Positions 11,893-25,528 are shown, counted from the stretch's first letter. The stretch is 64,000 bases of DNA from Quercus robur (GCF_932294415.1 NC_065536.1:13361974-13425973), one strand, 5' to 3'. Notes: generated by a model not told the origin, from the letters alone. Program-made: numbers and translations.

Positions 11893-13544
11893 TAATTACA
11901 TCATCAATACATTAATTGATTTTTTGGTATTGGTGGGATTCAAATTCAAACTCTTTGCAAGAGAATAAAAATCTTTATCAATTAAATTAATTAGAACATT
12001 TAATAAACTATTCGAACTTAGATATCTAGTAATTAATTACTTAAATCTAATCACTAATATTTTTATATATTATAGTATAATGTTCTTTCACTAATATTTT
12101 TAAGAAGAAGGTCTGTTTAGCAAAATAAATAAAAAAAATAAGAAGAAGGTTTTGGGTCAACTCCGTTATGGACACGAGATATGTGGGATATTATAAAAGT
12201 GAAGTAGTTGATTTTGAAATGTTTTATATTCTTTAGGATGAATTGGACATATCGAATTAGCTAGGGTATACTGTATTGACAGTATTGTCAAACCAATTCC
12301 TCTAAAAAAAATTATAAAGATATCTATCTATCTAATTTGGCTTCCCACCCACCCCAAAAAAAAAAAAAATGAAGGATACCCAACTCGATACAAGAAGACC
12401 ATGTTCTGATCCATTTGTAACGAAAGAGATTTCTTTTTTATTAAAGCAATATTATAGAATAATAATAAAATCAAATAAATTTACATGCAACCATGATTGA
12501 GATAATGGCCCTCGGTGACAACAAAAGTACGTGAAAACTTTTTTTTTTTCTTTTCTAAATTGTAAAAATAATAGTACGTACGTGAAAAAAAAAAAAATAT
12601 ATATATATATATATATATTTTGGGTTCTCACTTTTTTCAAAACTTTCAACCAAAGACTAATTACTGTTCATTATAAATAGGTTCATAGCGGAGTAAATTG
12701 CTGGTCCAGAGAGTCGTTTTATTATTTTGAGCGTAATGACTGATATCATTCCAAATCATACATTTTTTAACAATAACAACTTCTGTAATAAATAGCATAC
12801 TGTGATTTTTTTATATGGAGAAAATATAGCATACTGTGATTGATATTAATAAAAATAGTATTAATACTAAGTTTATATAAAAATAATATTATTTTAATTA
12901 CAACTTTTTTTTATAACAATTTTAATTACAACTTATTACATTAAAAATTGAGGAGAAATTATAAATTTTTTTTTCCCATATGACCATTCCGTGACAAAAC
13001 TTTTATTGTTTTGAGAGAATTGGACAGCACCATGACCAAACTTGACTTCACCTAACTAGATTCTCACCTGTGCTATGAGGTGTGAACAATTGATCCAAAG
13101 AAAAGAAAAAGAAAAAAAGTCATCACCTGTGATGTGAATGGCACCGGGTCGCTTTAGTAGGAAACATGGGTCTATCAATCTACGATCTATCTCAATCCAT
13201 GGCTGGAAGCCCGGGTGTGGAGAATGAATAGTGAAAAAGTATTTTGTAAAAAATAAAATAAATTAAATTAAATTAAATCCACACTAGATAAAACTTAGTA
13301 TTTTAATTCCCACCCACACAACAAAAATGATTGAGATATTTTAGAATTTCGTTCTCCAAAAAGAAAAAAGAAAAAAGAAAAAAGAGATACTGTAGAATTT
13401 TTAAGGAACCATACATTCTTTAAATCCTCTACTTCCTTTTATAATAAAAGATTTAGATAACACATCAAAAAAAAAAAAAAAAAAAAGATTTAGATAATGA
13501 TTTAGGGCACATTATCAGTCTACTAACATTACCATATAATAGTG

Positions 13545-15407
13545 TGTTGAGGGCCATTTGTGAGAAAGAAAGCCCAATAACGAGGGTAACAAAGAATTGA
13601 CAAAGTAAATAGCAAAACCATTATGCCCAAGCGGTAGGAATAATAGATCACAGGCCCAAGAAATAAACAAATGGATCTTGAAGAGGCAAGTGGGCTCAAA
13701 GAAGCCCGGAAAAAAAAGAAATAGCATCCCATGGGCAGTGTATGAGGTAGAAAAGCGAGAAAGGGCTGCCGCAGGCCCAAGGTAATGCAAACTAAGAAAG
13801 TAAGGGGTTTATGACAGGCCCATAAACCCCAAGGATGAGAATAAGGTTATTGGACCAGGGAAGCCTAATGAAGTTAGTAAAAAGCTTATGGGAGTGTGGA
13901 ATTTGCAAAAGGGTTGAGGAAGTCCAAAAAAAGCAAACAGGCCAATGATGCCCAAAGGAAAGCCCAAAGGGACATGAGAGCCCATAAGTAAAAGCAAAAT
14001 AGTAGCCATGCCAAGCCACTGAGAAAAGGAATAAACAGCTAGCCCAAAAGAGGCCCAGTAGGATTAAGTTATTATAACAGGAATAACAGTACAACATTGC
14101 AAGAAATAAAGGAAACCAAGGAGTAGGCTAAAGAAATGTAAGACCCATCATCAAATAAAGCCCAACTCGTGAGTGGAGCAGGAAAACAAAGAATGGCCCA
14201 CATAAAAGAACGAAGAGGTAAGGTAGACTATGCAAACAAAGCTCCTGCCGCGGCAAACGCATGAGCAGCAGGCAGATTTTTGGACATATATGAAAGGAAA
14301 GTACGCGCAAGGCCCAGGCACCACCAGCCTGTACCCAGCCAATATGGGACGTGGTGAGGTCATGGGTCAGAAGTAAGAGGTAAGGGGGGTATAGTTTGGT
14401 GGTGGGGAGAGGGGAAAAGACCTATTCTGCGGCTCCTACCCAAGCCCTTTTTGGGAGGTACGTCTTGCTAGGATGACAGACCACCCAAAAGAGGCAAGGT
14501 TGAGGAGTGAACCGTTAGGTGCATGCCTTGAGGGAAAGAGAGAGAAAGCATTTACGTCGTGGCAGATAAGAGTGCTACGGTGGACAAACGAATGAAACAA
14601 ACGTGCCTTTGTTTAGTGGTCAGCAAGTATGCTCAGACCAGACAAAGGCGGTTAAGGGGCAAAGTGGTAAAATCTGGTCACAGCAGGCACTATAAAAGGA
14701 CCCTTGCCATGCCCTGAACAGAGGATCGAAAAACAGAGAGTATCGCGGGGTAAAAGAAAAAGAATAAAAAGAAAACAAGAGAAAGAAAAAAAGATAAGAG
14801 AGAAAACAGAAGAAAAAAGAGGGATAATACAATGGGCATGTACCAGTAGGTCGATTTCCCTCTCTCCCCCTTTAAATCCTGCTCTCTTCCAAAACATAAC
14901 AAGGATTCCTTTTGGGCATTAACTAGTCAGGTCCGACTCCCTCAAAGCCATTAATCCCCACGACAGGATCTTTTCCTGGAAGATTATTTGTATTGAGAGG
15001 AGGCGTTCTCCCCTCTTTGGTTTTGCTTCTGCGGACCAAACTTAAACTTGACTTCATGCTCATTTTTTATTAGTTCATATTACCTTCTTTCTCCTTTACT
15101 TTCTTTGTAAATGACATTGTTATGACTGTCATTATGTTTTATAAGTAGGGATTACTTGACCATTTTTCGTTAAATAGTCAGAGCACTCTGTTTTGTTATT
15201 ATTATTATATCTGTCTGCCGTAATTCATCTGAAACAGTTCTGTCTGCCGTAAGCACACACCTGGCAGACGAGACATAGTTTGTGCGCAAGTCGGCCCAAG
15301 TTGAGTTACAGTTGGAACAATCTCAACTCCCTTACTCAGAAACATTCGGGCCCATTACCGTGGGAGGTAGCTCAGCCCAACGTACAACACAAAAAAAGGC
15401 CCCTACA
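13545..15407 (+). mobile_element. Solo LTR (1.86 kb), probable Ty3/gypsy
   Basis: The element starts TGTTGAGGGCC and ends GGCCCCTACA, so the short terminal inverted repeat TGTTG/CTACA is kept. It is flanked by the perfect five-base duplication TAGTG (13540-13544 and 15408-15412). A TATA box (TATAAAAGG at 14691) with a pyrimidine-rich leader downstream sets the orientation as plus. No internal region is present, so this is a solo LTR left by recombination. It looks whole. Family assignment beyond LTR class is inference. The long minus-strand open frames inside are non-coding. Confidence 0.85.
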
Positions 15408-16939
15408 TAGTGTTTCAAAATAAAGACTCAAAGTTATTCACTTAATTTTGTCAATGCAAAATAAATAAAGTAAGAAAACATCCTTGTTAAGTTGTGAATT
15501 TTTTTTTTTTAATTAGCTTTTTTTTCATGTCAATTTGCTTGTAATTTTTTTTATTATCTATTTTATTGTATTTTTGTAGAATTTATTGTACATGGATAGG
15601 TGTCATGTAAATGAGCTAGAAATAGACATTGCATTGTCCTAGAACCCCTAACATAAACAATAAGCAAGGGTGGAAAGTTAGTTGGGACTCTAAAAAAAAA
15701 AAAAAAAAAAAAAGGGAATAGGTCCCAAATTTTTACTTTTTACATGTAATTGTCTGCATAAATTGATTTTGAAAAAATATATATAAAGTAAACAGAACTT
15801 ATAGTTTAAAGTAAATTTTAAATGAACATAGAAGCTCTTGTGGTTATTTTATTGTTTGGACTATTAAGATGAGAGAGAGATCTTCAGAGTATTAAAATAA
15901 AGAATAATGGGATGATGAACTCTTAAGGATTGCAGCTAAGCCAAAGAAAAAAAAAATGATCGAATTTGCAGATTTGTGGACCATGGGCTCTCAAATATAT
16001 ATAAAGAAAGATAAACATTTACTTATGAAATTATTTCAATCATGATTCTTTTAATGTTTGAATGAGATTGAGAATTTGGCTATCTTATTTGTGACATTTT
16101 TTTTTTTTTGGTTGAGTAATTAATTTCGTTTTTAGTTGTGAATTCCAATTAGTTTAATAAGTAAAATTTTTGCTTATACCAAAAATCAATATATTAATAA
16201 AGAGTAATAATCATATATATATATATATATATAAATCTGTTTTTAGTTAGCTATCACATAACATCACTTGGAAAAAGTAAATTAAAGAACAAAATTGTTA
16301 CTTTCATGTTCAGACATAGTACAGGAATATGCCTTGCATTGGTTCCGACCTTTTATGTAGCTTTCGTTTCAAATAAAGTGACAAATATTTGTGTGGCCAA
16401 TATTTATTTATCTTGATCTTTAGAATGTTCAAAATAAATGGTTAACATGCTAATTAAGTAATTTGACCACATAACTTCCATGGGCATTCTAGATTTTTCT
16501 TTTATTTGAATATTTGATAAACCCTCACTAATTCTTTTCCGATAATAGAATAATTCCCATCATTAATATCTCTAGAAAACCAAAACAAAACAATAGCTTC
16601 TAGAAAAATTCACTTGAGGATCTATTTAATTAGCACTCTTCTCATAAAATCTGGTTTTTTTTGGGAGATAATTGTTGGATTATCATACTAAAAGATTCAT
16701 CGAAAAATGTATTACAAAGACGTATAAAATGCATTCTTTTAGTTTTTAAAACGTAAAACAACCACATCAAGTCATAATCACACAAACTTATCAGTCATTC
16801 AGCGATGGACATTTGATAAGTTTTTTTTTTTTTTTTTTTGAGAAACTCATTTGATAAGTATTGAAAAGGAGTGGAACCATTTAATTCAATTCATGCACCT
16901 ATGCAAATTCCATAATATCTCAATCACTTGTCAAATACT

Positions 16940-17560
16940 TAGCCAAAAATGGTACCACTAATCAAATAAATCAAAATCAAATATAGATTTTTTTTTCTTC
17001 TTGTTTGATATTTTTCTTATGCTTAGCTTCACAATGGCGATAGAATTATTTATGTATCCAAGGCAAGGATCAGATGTCTCACAATATGTGGAGAAATTGA
17101 GCCTTCATGCTGTAGACATCTAATTAGGCGTGGGGCCAAAGTATAAACAATAATACTTTGCTCATTCAAAAAAAAAATTAAAATTAAAAATTAATTAATT
17201 AATTTAATATATGAATGATTCCACTCCTCAATTTTGAATTTTATCATATTTCAACCACCATTCATTTATTTAGTCAAAAGAAATCACTAATCAAATAAAA
17301 TAAAATTAAGTACAGAACATGCTAAATTGATTATTTTCTTGTTTAATTTAATATTATCTTTGGCTTAGCTATCACAATGATATTGATGAGGAATTATCTC
17401 CGGAATCCGAGGCATGCATCAGATGTCTTACAATGAACCTACATGCTGTGAGACATCCAATTAGCGACGGAATTGGGTTTTTTTTTCTTTGGGGTTATAA
17501 ACAACAAAATTTTGCTTATTCATTAATAATATGAAATATATTAAAATAATTATAAAGTAA
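16940..17560. repeat. Diverged tandem duplication, period about 349 bases
   Basis: CAGATGTCT in a shared context (GAATTAT..., ...GCTGTAGACATCTAATTAG against GCTGTGAGACATCCAATTAG) occurs at 17071 and again at 17420. Flanking stretches such as CACTAATCAAATAAA also repeat in the same order. The copies differ by many substitutions and small gaps, so the duplication is old. Confidence 0.7.
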
Positions 17561-17587
17561 ATTAATATATGAAGAATAAAATTAACA

Positions 17588-17764
17588 TCCGCTCAATATT
17601 AACATCGCAAACTCTTGATGCGATGGTCATTTTACAAATATAAGTACTTGTGGAATGTGGGGGGTAAAAGCCGGAATTCAAGTCTCTAAGAAGAGGTTTC
17701 ACACACATATACACTTAGATTAAGTTAGAGTAAAATTTCTATCTTATATACAAAAAAAAAAAAA
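17588..17764 (+). mobile_element. tRNA-derived SINE-like copy
   Basis: CTTGATGCGATGGTCA resembles a pol III A box region, and GGAATTCAAGTCTC about 70 bases later resembles a B box. A 3' part ending in a 14-base A tail follows. The layout matches a tRNA-derived SINE seen commonly in dicots. Flanking duplications were not clear. Confidence 0.5.
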
Positions 17765-20340
17765 ATTGTATTAGATAATTATTTCTTAATACATTTCTAT
17801 TAAATTATTTGTGGTATATCAAAATAAAGCTTAATATTCTTTTAAATTATGAAAAGCATCTATACATTGCACTAAATTTCACAACAGTTTTGTTTTCAAT
17901 ATTCAAAATCAAAGAATTCCTTAGAAAATTATACTTCATCTTGTTGTGAAATCTAGTTTTGATAATATTTATAACTAAAAATGCATAAATGTGTATTTCT
18001 TAATTGTCATAGAAAGTAACTGAAAGAGAAAGTCAGACAAACATTTTATAATAAAATAAAAAAAATAGCGTGAATTAGAAAGTTGAAAATCACATATATT
18101 ATCATTATATGTCTAGTTTTCTTCTTACTAAAAAATTAAGTAGCGTTTCTAATTAAAAATAAGAGAAAAATCTCAAACACACAATCAATTTTTTATTTTT
18201 ATTTTTAAAGCACTCAAACAATCCTTCGGATAGATCCAAACAACACAATTTCATTCAAAACTCAAAGTCTTAAATTTTTAATCTTGGATCCCATACATCA
18301 AACAACTTAACAAGTATATATGAATCAAATGAACATATTATTTTTTAAGATTATTTGGTCTTACTTTCAATTTTGAGGGGCTGATATAAATTTTTTTAAT
18401 CCAAACTTGCATTTTTTTAATAAAAAAAATGCCTTAGAGGTCATAGCCGTCCCCATTATCTAAATATAATTCTATCTATACATACAATAGATACATTAGA
18501 TATCTTCTCCACAATCATTCCATTTCTTTTTATTTTTAATGCACATCTGAGGTCTATAGTAGAATGAAAAAGAAGCTTCTTGTGTATAGAGCCTGCATTG
18601 CCCATTAAGAAAGTTTTGTAGGAAATTTTATTTGATTTATTTCAGTATTGAAAAGGAAAGCTTGACTTATAGTCTATCGTTATTTAGGTTCAAATTTTGC
18701 TTTAATTGAATTAAATGTAAAATTATAATTTTACCAAACTCATGCTTTCATTTTGGTTCTTTCTGTTTTTCCTTTAGCAAGGCTACCCTCGCTAAGAAAG
18801 CCTACCTACATTTTCTCTATTAGAGAATTTCAACAATTTATTTCATTAAACATTGGAGAACAAATACAGCTAGTAAATAGTAATAGTATGCATGTGCATC
18901 ATCAAGTACCTGACACCTGAATGCCAAACTATGTTGAGGAACAACATAATTTAGCTGTCCTTGTCTTCAAGATTTAATCTGAACACATGGAAAAGCAAAA
19001 TTATGCCCCTGCTAAGAGGATCAGATACAGTTTTCTGTTTTTAGCAGATCTGAAAACTTGGAGGATCTTCCCCAAAGTCCACCACAAACAATTAGCTCTA
19101 CTAGTACTAAGTGTGCCAGTTATTAGGTGCTCATATATGCATGTGACCCAAAGATCATATACACATGCCAGGTTATGTGCACATGGGTAATTCTTGGATT
19201 TCAGATTGCTGTGACTTTGTCCCACAAAATAAAGAAAAATCCATATTTAGGTGCAATTATCAAAGATGATGTTAGTATAGAAAGACTTCTTAAAGGGTCT
19301 TTACTTTTTTTTAGGTAGAGTCTTGCAATACTAGGATATACTTAAAATTCACTTATTGCTTTTTAAAATAAGTAAATAAATTGACCTATTGCTTAAATAA
19401 ATGTCATAATCTTGCAAGTTGTAGCTCAATTGGTATCTCCTAGTTTTATTTATTTATTTATAATTTTATGTAGTTAGGAGATTGTTGTTATAGTGCCGTC
19501 AATGAACCCAAAACTTAATAGCTCAACATACACTTTTTAATATTTCCAAATAAAACGCCTAGGATTTGAATATCTCCTATCCAAAATTTTGTGGTTTTGG
19601 TATTAGGTGAAGGAATAAAGAATTTAATATAACCCTTTTTGTTACTATTGAGAAACACTACCAGTGACTTGTGCAGTATTAACTATTAAGTCATTGCCCC
19701 TAAAACCAGGGTAATGAAAGTTGTGAAATTTTTGCTTATTTTATGTTAGCTTATCTGACTTTTTACTTCTTAATTTGCTAGGAATTCATCATGTCTGTCT
19801 AGGGATCAAGTGGCAACTGAATATCATGATAGCTCACAATTTAGCCCAATGGGCTTAATACTTGTCATTGAGGTAAGCCCTACTTTCATCTCTTACCTGC
19901 CAACTTTAGTGTCTGTGTTCTCAAGCAAAGATGGTTAGGGAAATCCCATTTTTTGGTCTCATTTTTGTGTTTGACTAAAATTTCTTATTTAGCTGTAAAA
20001 TGGCAACTCAATGAGGGATAAAAATAAAGTTTTTGTTCTATACATGTTGTTACGCCAAGGAAAAAAAACGGTATGCAGTTCCCACACTCAAGAAACTACG
20101 CCTGGTTATGATTTTCCTCCCATTCTTGCTTATCCTACACGTATTGCTATTAGCATTGAATTACTTGCATATTAGTTTGAAGTTTTGTGACACATGCAGT
20201 ATACATGTGAGATGGAAACCTTGACTTATGTTAATCTTAAGTGTGTGGGCTAAAGCCTATGGGCAGGTAAGTGTTTGGTGGATCTAATGGTCCAAAAGCT
20301 TGGGCTAAAAGTTAGCTAGTGCCCTAGTATAATCAAAGCA

Positions 20341-20510
20341 GTGAACTCAGAGGCAAAACTTATTTTTGGGATTGCTTATGTTGTGAATTTTAAGGTTAAC
20401 AAGTGGACCAGAAAGGTAAACTTTCTGATTATGCTGTTGGATGACTTCAATGTTATTTTGGGTGATGAATTTCGTTTGTGGCATCAAAGGCAGCCTTGTT
20501 GCCATTCATT
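20341..20510 (+). mobile_element. Ty3/gypsy protease-region remnant
   Basis: A short stretch encodes a peptide like the aspartic-protease domain of gypsy elements; WTRKVNFLIMLLDDFNVILG matches the family pattern of a DF-V-LG strand. It is an isolated, broken fossil fragment. Neither LTRs nor other domains were found around it. Confidence 0.5.
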
Positions 20511-20775
20511 GGTGGGCAATGGGTGGGCAAATCGGCATGAGCAAATGGGCAGCAGCAGGTGGTACTGACCCACACTGGTGGTACTGGTACATGACATTAA
20601 CTGTAATTTTAAATATCTATAAATGAAAAAGGAAATTAGGATGCTGGCATTTTTAACTTTGTTAATCATCTTAAAGCACTTTAATGGGCGGGCTCTTGTT
20701 AAACTAAGTCACATCTCTTCTGCATTCATTAATATAACAAAGGCAAGTCACACAGTTCAAGTTAAAAATCACACA

Positions 20776-20799
20776 CCCCCCCCCCCCCCCCCCCCCCCC
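20776..20799. repeat. 24-base C homopolymer
   Basis: An unbroken run of C follows CACACA. Runs this long are unstable and may vary between individuals or be a sequencing artefact. Confidence 0.85.
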
Positions 20800-20810
20800 A
20801 CAAAACATGC

Positions 20811-21777
20811 ACAATGAATTGAAGGAATTGTACAATCAAAATTTCAGATAAACTTTGAAGAGAAATTACCTTATACAATCTCAAAAATGGTAAAAGTTCC
20901 CTCAAATCAGCATTTTCAATAAACTCTATATGCTATATGCTTAAGCTGCATAAAAGTTGTCTTAGGAAGAAAAGATGCTAGACAGTTAACCATTAACTAG
21001 CTAAGCAGTCCCAGAATCATCTGAACAATGAAAGAGGCAGGAGAAATTGATTCAATGAATGGCACATCAAATCCAAGAAAAATTTTGTGTCCCATCTGAA
21101 TTGTAGCTGCATAGTATGAACAATGAGAACACTGTGAAGGCAGGACAAGTAAGAATAAGCAAAAAAAGAAAGTGTTGGTGCATTTTGATATTAATTATAA
21201 ATAAATTGTTAAATTCTTATCAAGTTATGTCACATTGTGGCTTCGTCACATAAAATGAGCCCTAATACTTTTTGTTTTCCCTCAGTTTCATTCTCAACAC
21301 CACGGTCCCCAAGGCCCAAGTTTAACCAATAACTTAGCTCTCAAAATACCAACAGCTGAAAATAAAAGGCTAGATCTTGAGTCTAAGACTTTAGCCTTAT
21401 GCTGAAAAGTTGGCCCATGATCATTTAAGTATCTCACTTTAGTTAACTGACCTGAAATATTTTGCTGCAAGCACCAATTGCTTGAGGTTATGACCATTCC
21501 CAGTCAGAAAGATGAAAGGTAATATGATTGCATAAACATAAAAAGAACATGAATTTTTGTTTTGAATTTTCATTTTTCACCAGACATGAAATATGGCAAT
21601 GATGTCTAGGTAATTAATTGAAGCTAAGCCTTCTCTTTTTCTTTGCAATTCATTTGGCAAGAATGGACAAATTATAAACTGCATACAATTCATTTTCTTT
21701 TATTCAACAAATTTAACAGGATATTTTAGGAGAGTCATGGCTATAGATACCTGCTATTTGAATTTTTGGCGGTTTGG
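20811..21777. other. 3' flank of the PsbP-domain gene, no gene seen
   Basis: AT-rich sequence downstream of the stop at 21778. The part nearest the gene presumably includes its 3' UTR and polyadenylation signals. The open frame at 21294-21497 has no recognisable product. Confidence 0.5.
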
Positions 21778-24700
21778 CTACAGGACTGTTAGTGATACAG
21801 CAGCAGAGCGAAGCATCACGCCATCATCCTCCCATTTAGAACGTGGGGCAGTTGCTCCAGCAATAATTGCCTACGTATGAAAGGGAGAAATTGATTTACT
21901 TGATGAAATCATTAGACATCAAAATGAAAACAAAATCACCGGCATCATGGTTTTCTTGTGCAAATCAAAATCCTAATTTTTTATCAGAAGGTTCTTGGGC
22001 CTTTCAGTAGAATTCTATTGAGTTGATCAACTAATGGGCTATAGGCACTTACAATATCCATTACAGGCACAAAAGCCTGGTATGTACTGGCTATATTTTT
22101 TACAAACAAGCATTCTATCACTGAAAAGAAATAGTTACAAACCTTTCCACTGTTAACAGCAGCCATTAATGCTACATGCTGTTCATCTCTACCAAATTCA
22201 TAGAAGTAATAAGTCCTGAAACAAGTATTTGAACACCAAAAATTAGGAAATAAAAGTTCCAAATATTACATGCAAAGGCTTACAAGAAATAGTGACTATA
22301 TTTTAACATCCTGACCACTCTAAAATTCATGGAGATACTGATAGAAAATGGATAGTTGAGTCTTAACGTAACCCAATTAAAAATCTGAGCAAATTAGATC
22401 CTCTTATTGCTCATAACTGTAGGTGTGGAAAGGTGATAGAACTCGTCCTACATCAAGAATTTATTCTTCCACCATTATATAATAATAAAAAAAAAGTTTA
22501 ATTCTCCTCTTAAGGCCCTACTTCTACTCTGATAGTATTAGATACCAATATTTTCTAACAGCCTGCCATCAACTCAGAAAATAAACTCACCTGAAACCTT
22601 CCTCTTCCTTTATTTTTATAGTTCTTGCAGAGTACAAAGTTGAACCACCTGCCACACAGCATGACTAGCTTTCAGAACCAAAACCAGAAAGAGCAGAGGA
22701 AGATATGTTGACTGCAGGTAGTGGACAGGTAAAAGAATTCAGAGCATTATTACCTGGAACAAAAATTTTTGCTGCCTCCTTCAAAGAACCTAAATCAGTA
22801 ACATCCTTGGCCTGTTCAAGTTAGGAAAGATAAGGTAAGCTTCACAGGGAGTTTACTATGGAAAGTCATAGATGGAACTAAGAAGAATCTTATAATTTGA
22901 AAGCCTGATAGACCATAAATGATGGTCTCAATTCCAAGTCATTAAGATATAATTGCCAAATTCTGGAGTTGCAGACATAATGTGTAACTAGGGAAGCCAA
23001 AATGGAATTCAAATTATACTTGTCACTAATGGTGAGTACATTCCTTTTGTTTCTACACAAAATATATATAACTGAAAAAAGCCACCTCAAACTTTTTATG
23101 GATCCATCAAGCACTAATTCGTCCATTCCTATTTAAGACTAGTTGTAGGTGGGCTATATCAATTACAAGGAAAATAAACAATACAAGAAGTCATACCACT
23201 TGAGCTATGATAGCAATAGAGTTCTATAAGTAAACGTATGTCATATATGGAGAACTGAAATTTCATAACTGTTACTACGCATACCTCTAAGAAAGTGATT
23301 TTCAGTTGATTGGATGGGCGAATGACAACACTCAAAACTTCAGATCTGTGTCAACCAATGACAAATAAAAATCAAATATCAATGCAGAATACATTTCTAG
23401 TACATCTGGTCATGTTTGAATCTCATTCTTTCCCTCTTTTATATTTTCATTGTTCTATCTCATACCTTGATGCTTATATTTTGAGTAATACTACCCAACT
23501 TTCACAAAAATTAACTTTTACTATTCTACTAGAGGAAAGTCAAGCATGTCCAAATAATCAGTACATAAGATATAGACGGAAAAATTCTGATGCATCTTAT
23601 CCAAATTAAAAAGTAGAAAAATAAACAAACCATCAAAAGGGAACTTAAACAAATTATGTACCCATCTGGAGATGAAAATCTTGCTGCAAATGTCTTTGGC
23701 TTTGCTTTATCTCCGTATAGAGACAATCCAGCATTGTAATCCTAAACATTGAGCTTCAAATTCAGTTGATTGGAAATTTTTATATCTTGCAAAACAAATA
23801 ACTAGAGCATAGTGTACTCTCAAAACTCAAACAAAATATCAACTTTAATAAAAATAAAATAAAATAACTTTTGAAACTTCAATCTCCAAAGCCTTGTACA
23901 GAAAGAAAGATCATTTGATGCTGCTTACAGATAGCAATTGTATATAAAGAACATCCAAAGCATTCAGAGTAACAAAAGATAAACATCAAAACTTATTTCA
24001 GACAAGCCAAAATTGAATGAGAGTCTCGTAACATTGAGGTAGAAATGAAGAGTTTTTCATTTAGCAACCAATGAATACAAACCAATACAGCTGCCTATGG
24101 TGTTGATTTCCTAATCAAGATCCACCTCAATTTTATTTACAATTCATACAACCCTTATATCATGCAAGTCATACAATCAAATGGACAAAAATGAAATTTT
24201 TCACAATCTAAAATTCATATTATTTTGGGTTAATTGTACTTTTCCCCCCTTAACTATGGTCCAATTGCAATGTCCCCCCCTATACTTCAAAACTGAGCAA
24301 TATCCCCTTTAACTATTAGTAAAAGAACTTTACCCCTTGCAATTAGAATTTCCATCAAATTTAATGGAAATGTCAAAATTCTTCAAAAACATGTCTAACA
24401 AAAACTTGAGTTTTCCGTTAATTTGAATGTTTAATGGAAAATCTAACGATCTATTGTAATTAAAGGTGGGACATTGCTAAGTTTTGAAGAGTAATGAACC
24501 CAAACTGAGGGCAAAAAGTCCAGCCCAACCCAACTAAGGATATGTGTGAAGATGCCAAAGTAACGCATGGATAAGATCAAGAACAAAGACCAAGACAATC
24601 CCAAGAATAGTTTGCTAGTTCGTTACAAGTTGTTGTATAATTAGTAAGTTGGTTCAAGAGACAACCTTGGACCTTTCATGATACTTGTTTTGTAAGATCC

Positions 24701-25528
24701 TTAGTATAAATACTAGGAGTCGCATAACAATTCTCATTAGCTAACATTGATGCAAATTCCTCTACTTTCTCTCTAGGCTCTCTTCTTAAACCCTTTTCTT
24801 CTTCTTTAGGAGGGTCACTACCTCGAACATAGTCAATTCCTTACTTTCCAATACACCTTCTCATTATAATCACTCATTTCCCTTTCCAAACTTTTAGACC
24901 ACAAAAAAGGCTCATTACATGAAGTTTAGGAAGACTTAGCAATTTTAACATACTTTAGGAGAAAAGTGCAATTTTCCCTTTTAAAGAAGAAAAATTTACC
25001 AATTTGCTCTTTTGAGTGCTAGACAAATTCAGGTAAAAATCATGAATTTAAAGAAGCACTGAACCTAGCCCTTGGGTTTAACTTCATAATATTTCACAAG
25101 GGTTTTCTCAACCTATTATCACCATTGAAGATTTTAAATTTCCTTAAGCTGCGACTAGTTTGAATGCAAGAACACAAAAAGAAAGACAAATAAGAAGAAA
25201 GTGCTGTATTGTATACCTCAGGCTCCGTGATGTCCTCAAATTGTGGAGGGACCCGAATGGCAAAACCACTACCATAGAACTGGAACCAAGACTTGGTGTT
25301 TGCAATGCCTGAAAGAGCCGGTTTCGGAGGCTGTGAAGGTTCAGCTGAAGAATGGGCAATTGGGTATGGTGGGGTTAAGGATATGACGCAAAGTGAAGCT
25401 GTTTTGAGGAGAAAGAGTCTCTTAGAAGAGGTGTTTGTGGTGGGAATGGTGGGTTTGGGAGTGGGGAGAGTGATGGGTTTATGGGGAAGGTTTGGTGGGT
25501 GTGGAGATAGGGAGAGGAGAATGGCCAT
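21778..25528 (-). CDS. PsbP domain-containing thylakoid lumen protein (PPD2-like)
   Basis: PsbP-domain proteins are relatives of the oxygen-evolving complex subunit PsbP; most reside in the thylakoid lumen, and the exact role of this subgroup is not settled. Seven in-frame exons: 25528-25217, 23741-23662, 23345-23285, 22811-22754, 22648-22591, 22215-22143 and 21870-21778, giving 244 residues. The N-terminus is rich in Ser, Thr and Pro. A KRLFLLKTASLCVISL hydrophobic segment at residues 36-51 then suggests a bipartite lumen-targeting signal. The PsbP domain begins near residue 80 (SWFQFYGSGFAIRVPPQFED) and includes GLSLYGDKAKPKTFAARF, TYYFYEFGRDEQHVALM and a final SKWEDDGVMLRSAAVSLTVL. The closest family I recall is Arabidopsis PPD2; which PPD it is stays inferred. 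Intron 1 (1.5 kb) hosts nested repeats. It is divergent from TLP18.3. Confidence 0.9.
24224..24985. mobile_element. TIR/MITE-like repeat split by a solo LTR
   Basis: The left end (TTAATTGTACTTTTCCCC from about 24231) and the reverse complement of the right end (AAAATTGCACTTTTCTCC, ending about 24980) are imperfect inverted repeats. The two halves (24224-24489 and 24920-24985) are separated by a solo LTR. The repeat lies in intron 1 of the PsbP-domain gene. The superfamily is not determined. Confidence 0.5.
24490..24919 (+). mobile_element. Small solo LTR (430 bases) nested in a MITE-like repeat
   Basis: Terminal stretches GTAATGAACC and GGCTCATTAC form an inverted pair. The block is flanked by the five-base duplication TGAAG (24485-24489 and 24920-24924). 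A TATA-like AGTATAAATAC lies near 24700 with a pyrimidine-rich leader after it. Size and structure fit a small LTR retroelement (copia or TRIM type); no internal part remains. The insertion is younger than the host repeat it splits. Confidence 0.68.

Larger units (their letters stand above)
11649..13544. other. Intergenic, no gene seen
   Basis: AT-rich sequence with a SINE-like block near 11719-11805, a compound microsatellite at 11822-11890, a short (TA) run at about 12598-12617 and several poly-A tracts. No protein-like frame was recognised. Confidence 0.7.
15413..20340. other. Intergenic, no gene seen
   Basis: AT-rich sequence with poly-A/T tracts, a (TA)n run near 16212-16232, a diverged 349-base tandem duplication (about 16940-17560), a SINE-like copy at 17588-17764 and a weak tRNA-like stretch near 19420. 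Small frames at 18987-19190 and 20033-20224 have no recognisable product. Confidence 0.65.

Noticed and set aside
13515-14902. Cluster of overlapping minus-strand frames of 60-100 codons
   Set aside because: They lie within a solo LTR, overlap one another in different frames and show no protein signature.
14704-14922. 72-codon Lys/Glu-rich plus-strand frame
   Set aside because: It is the purine-rich leader downstream of the LTR TATA box, not a gene.
19420-19500. tRNA-like stretch GTAGCTCAATTGG
   Set aside because: Only an A-box-like match was seen, with no B box, tail or duplications; not listed as an element.
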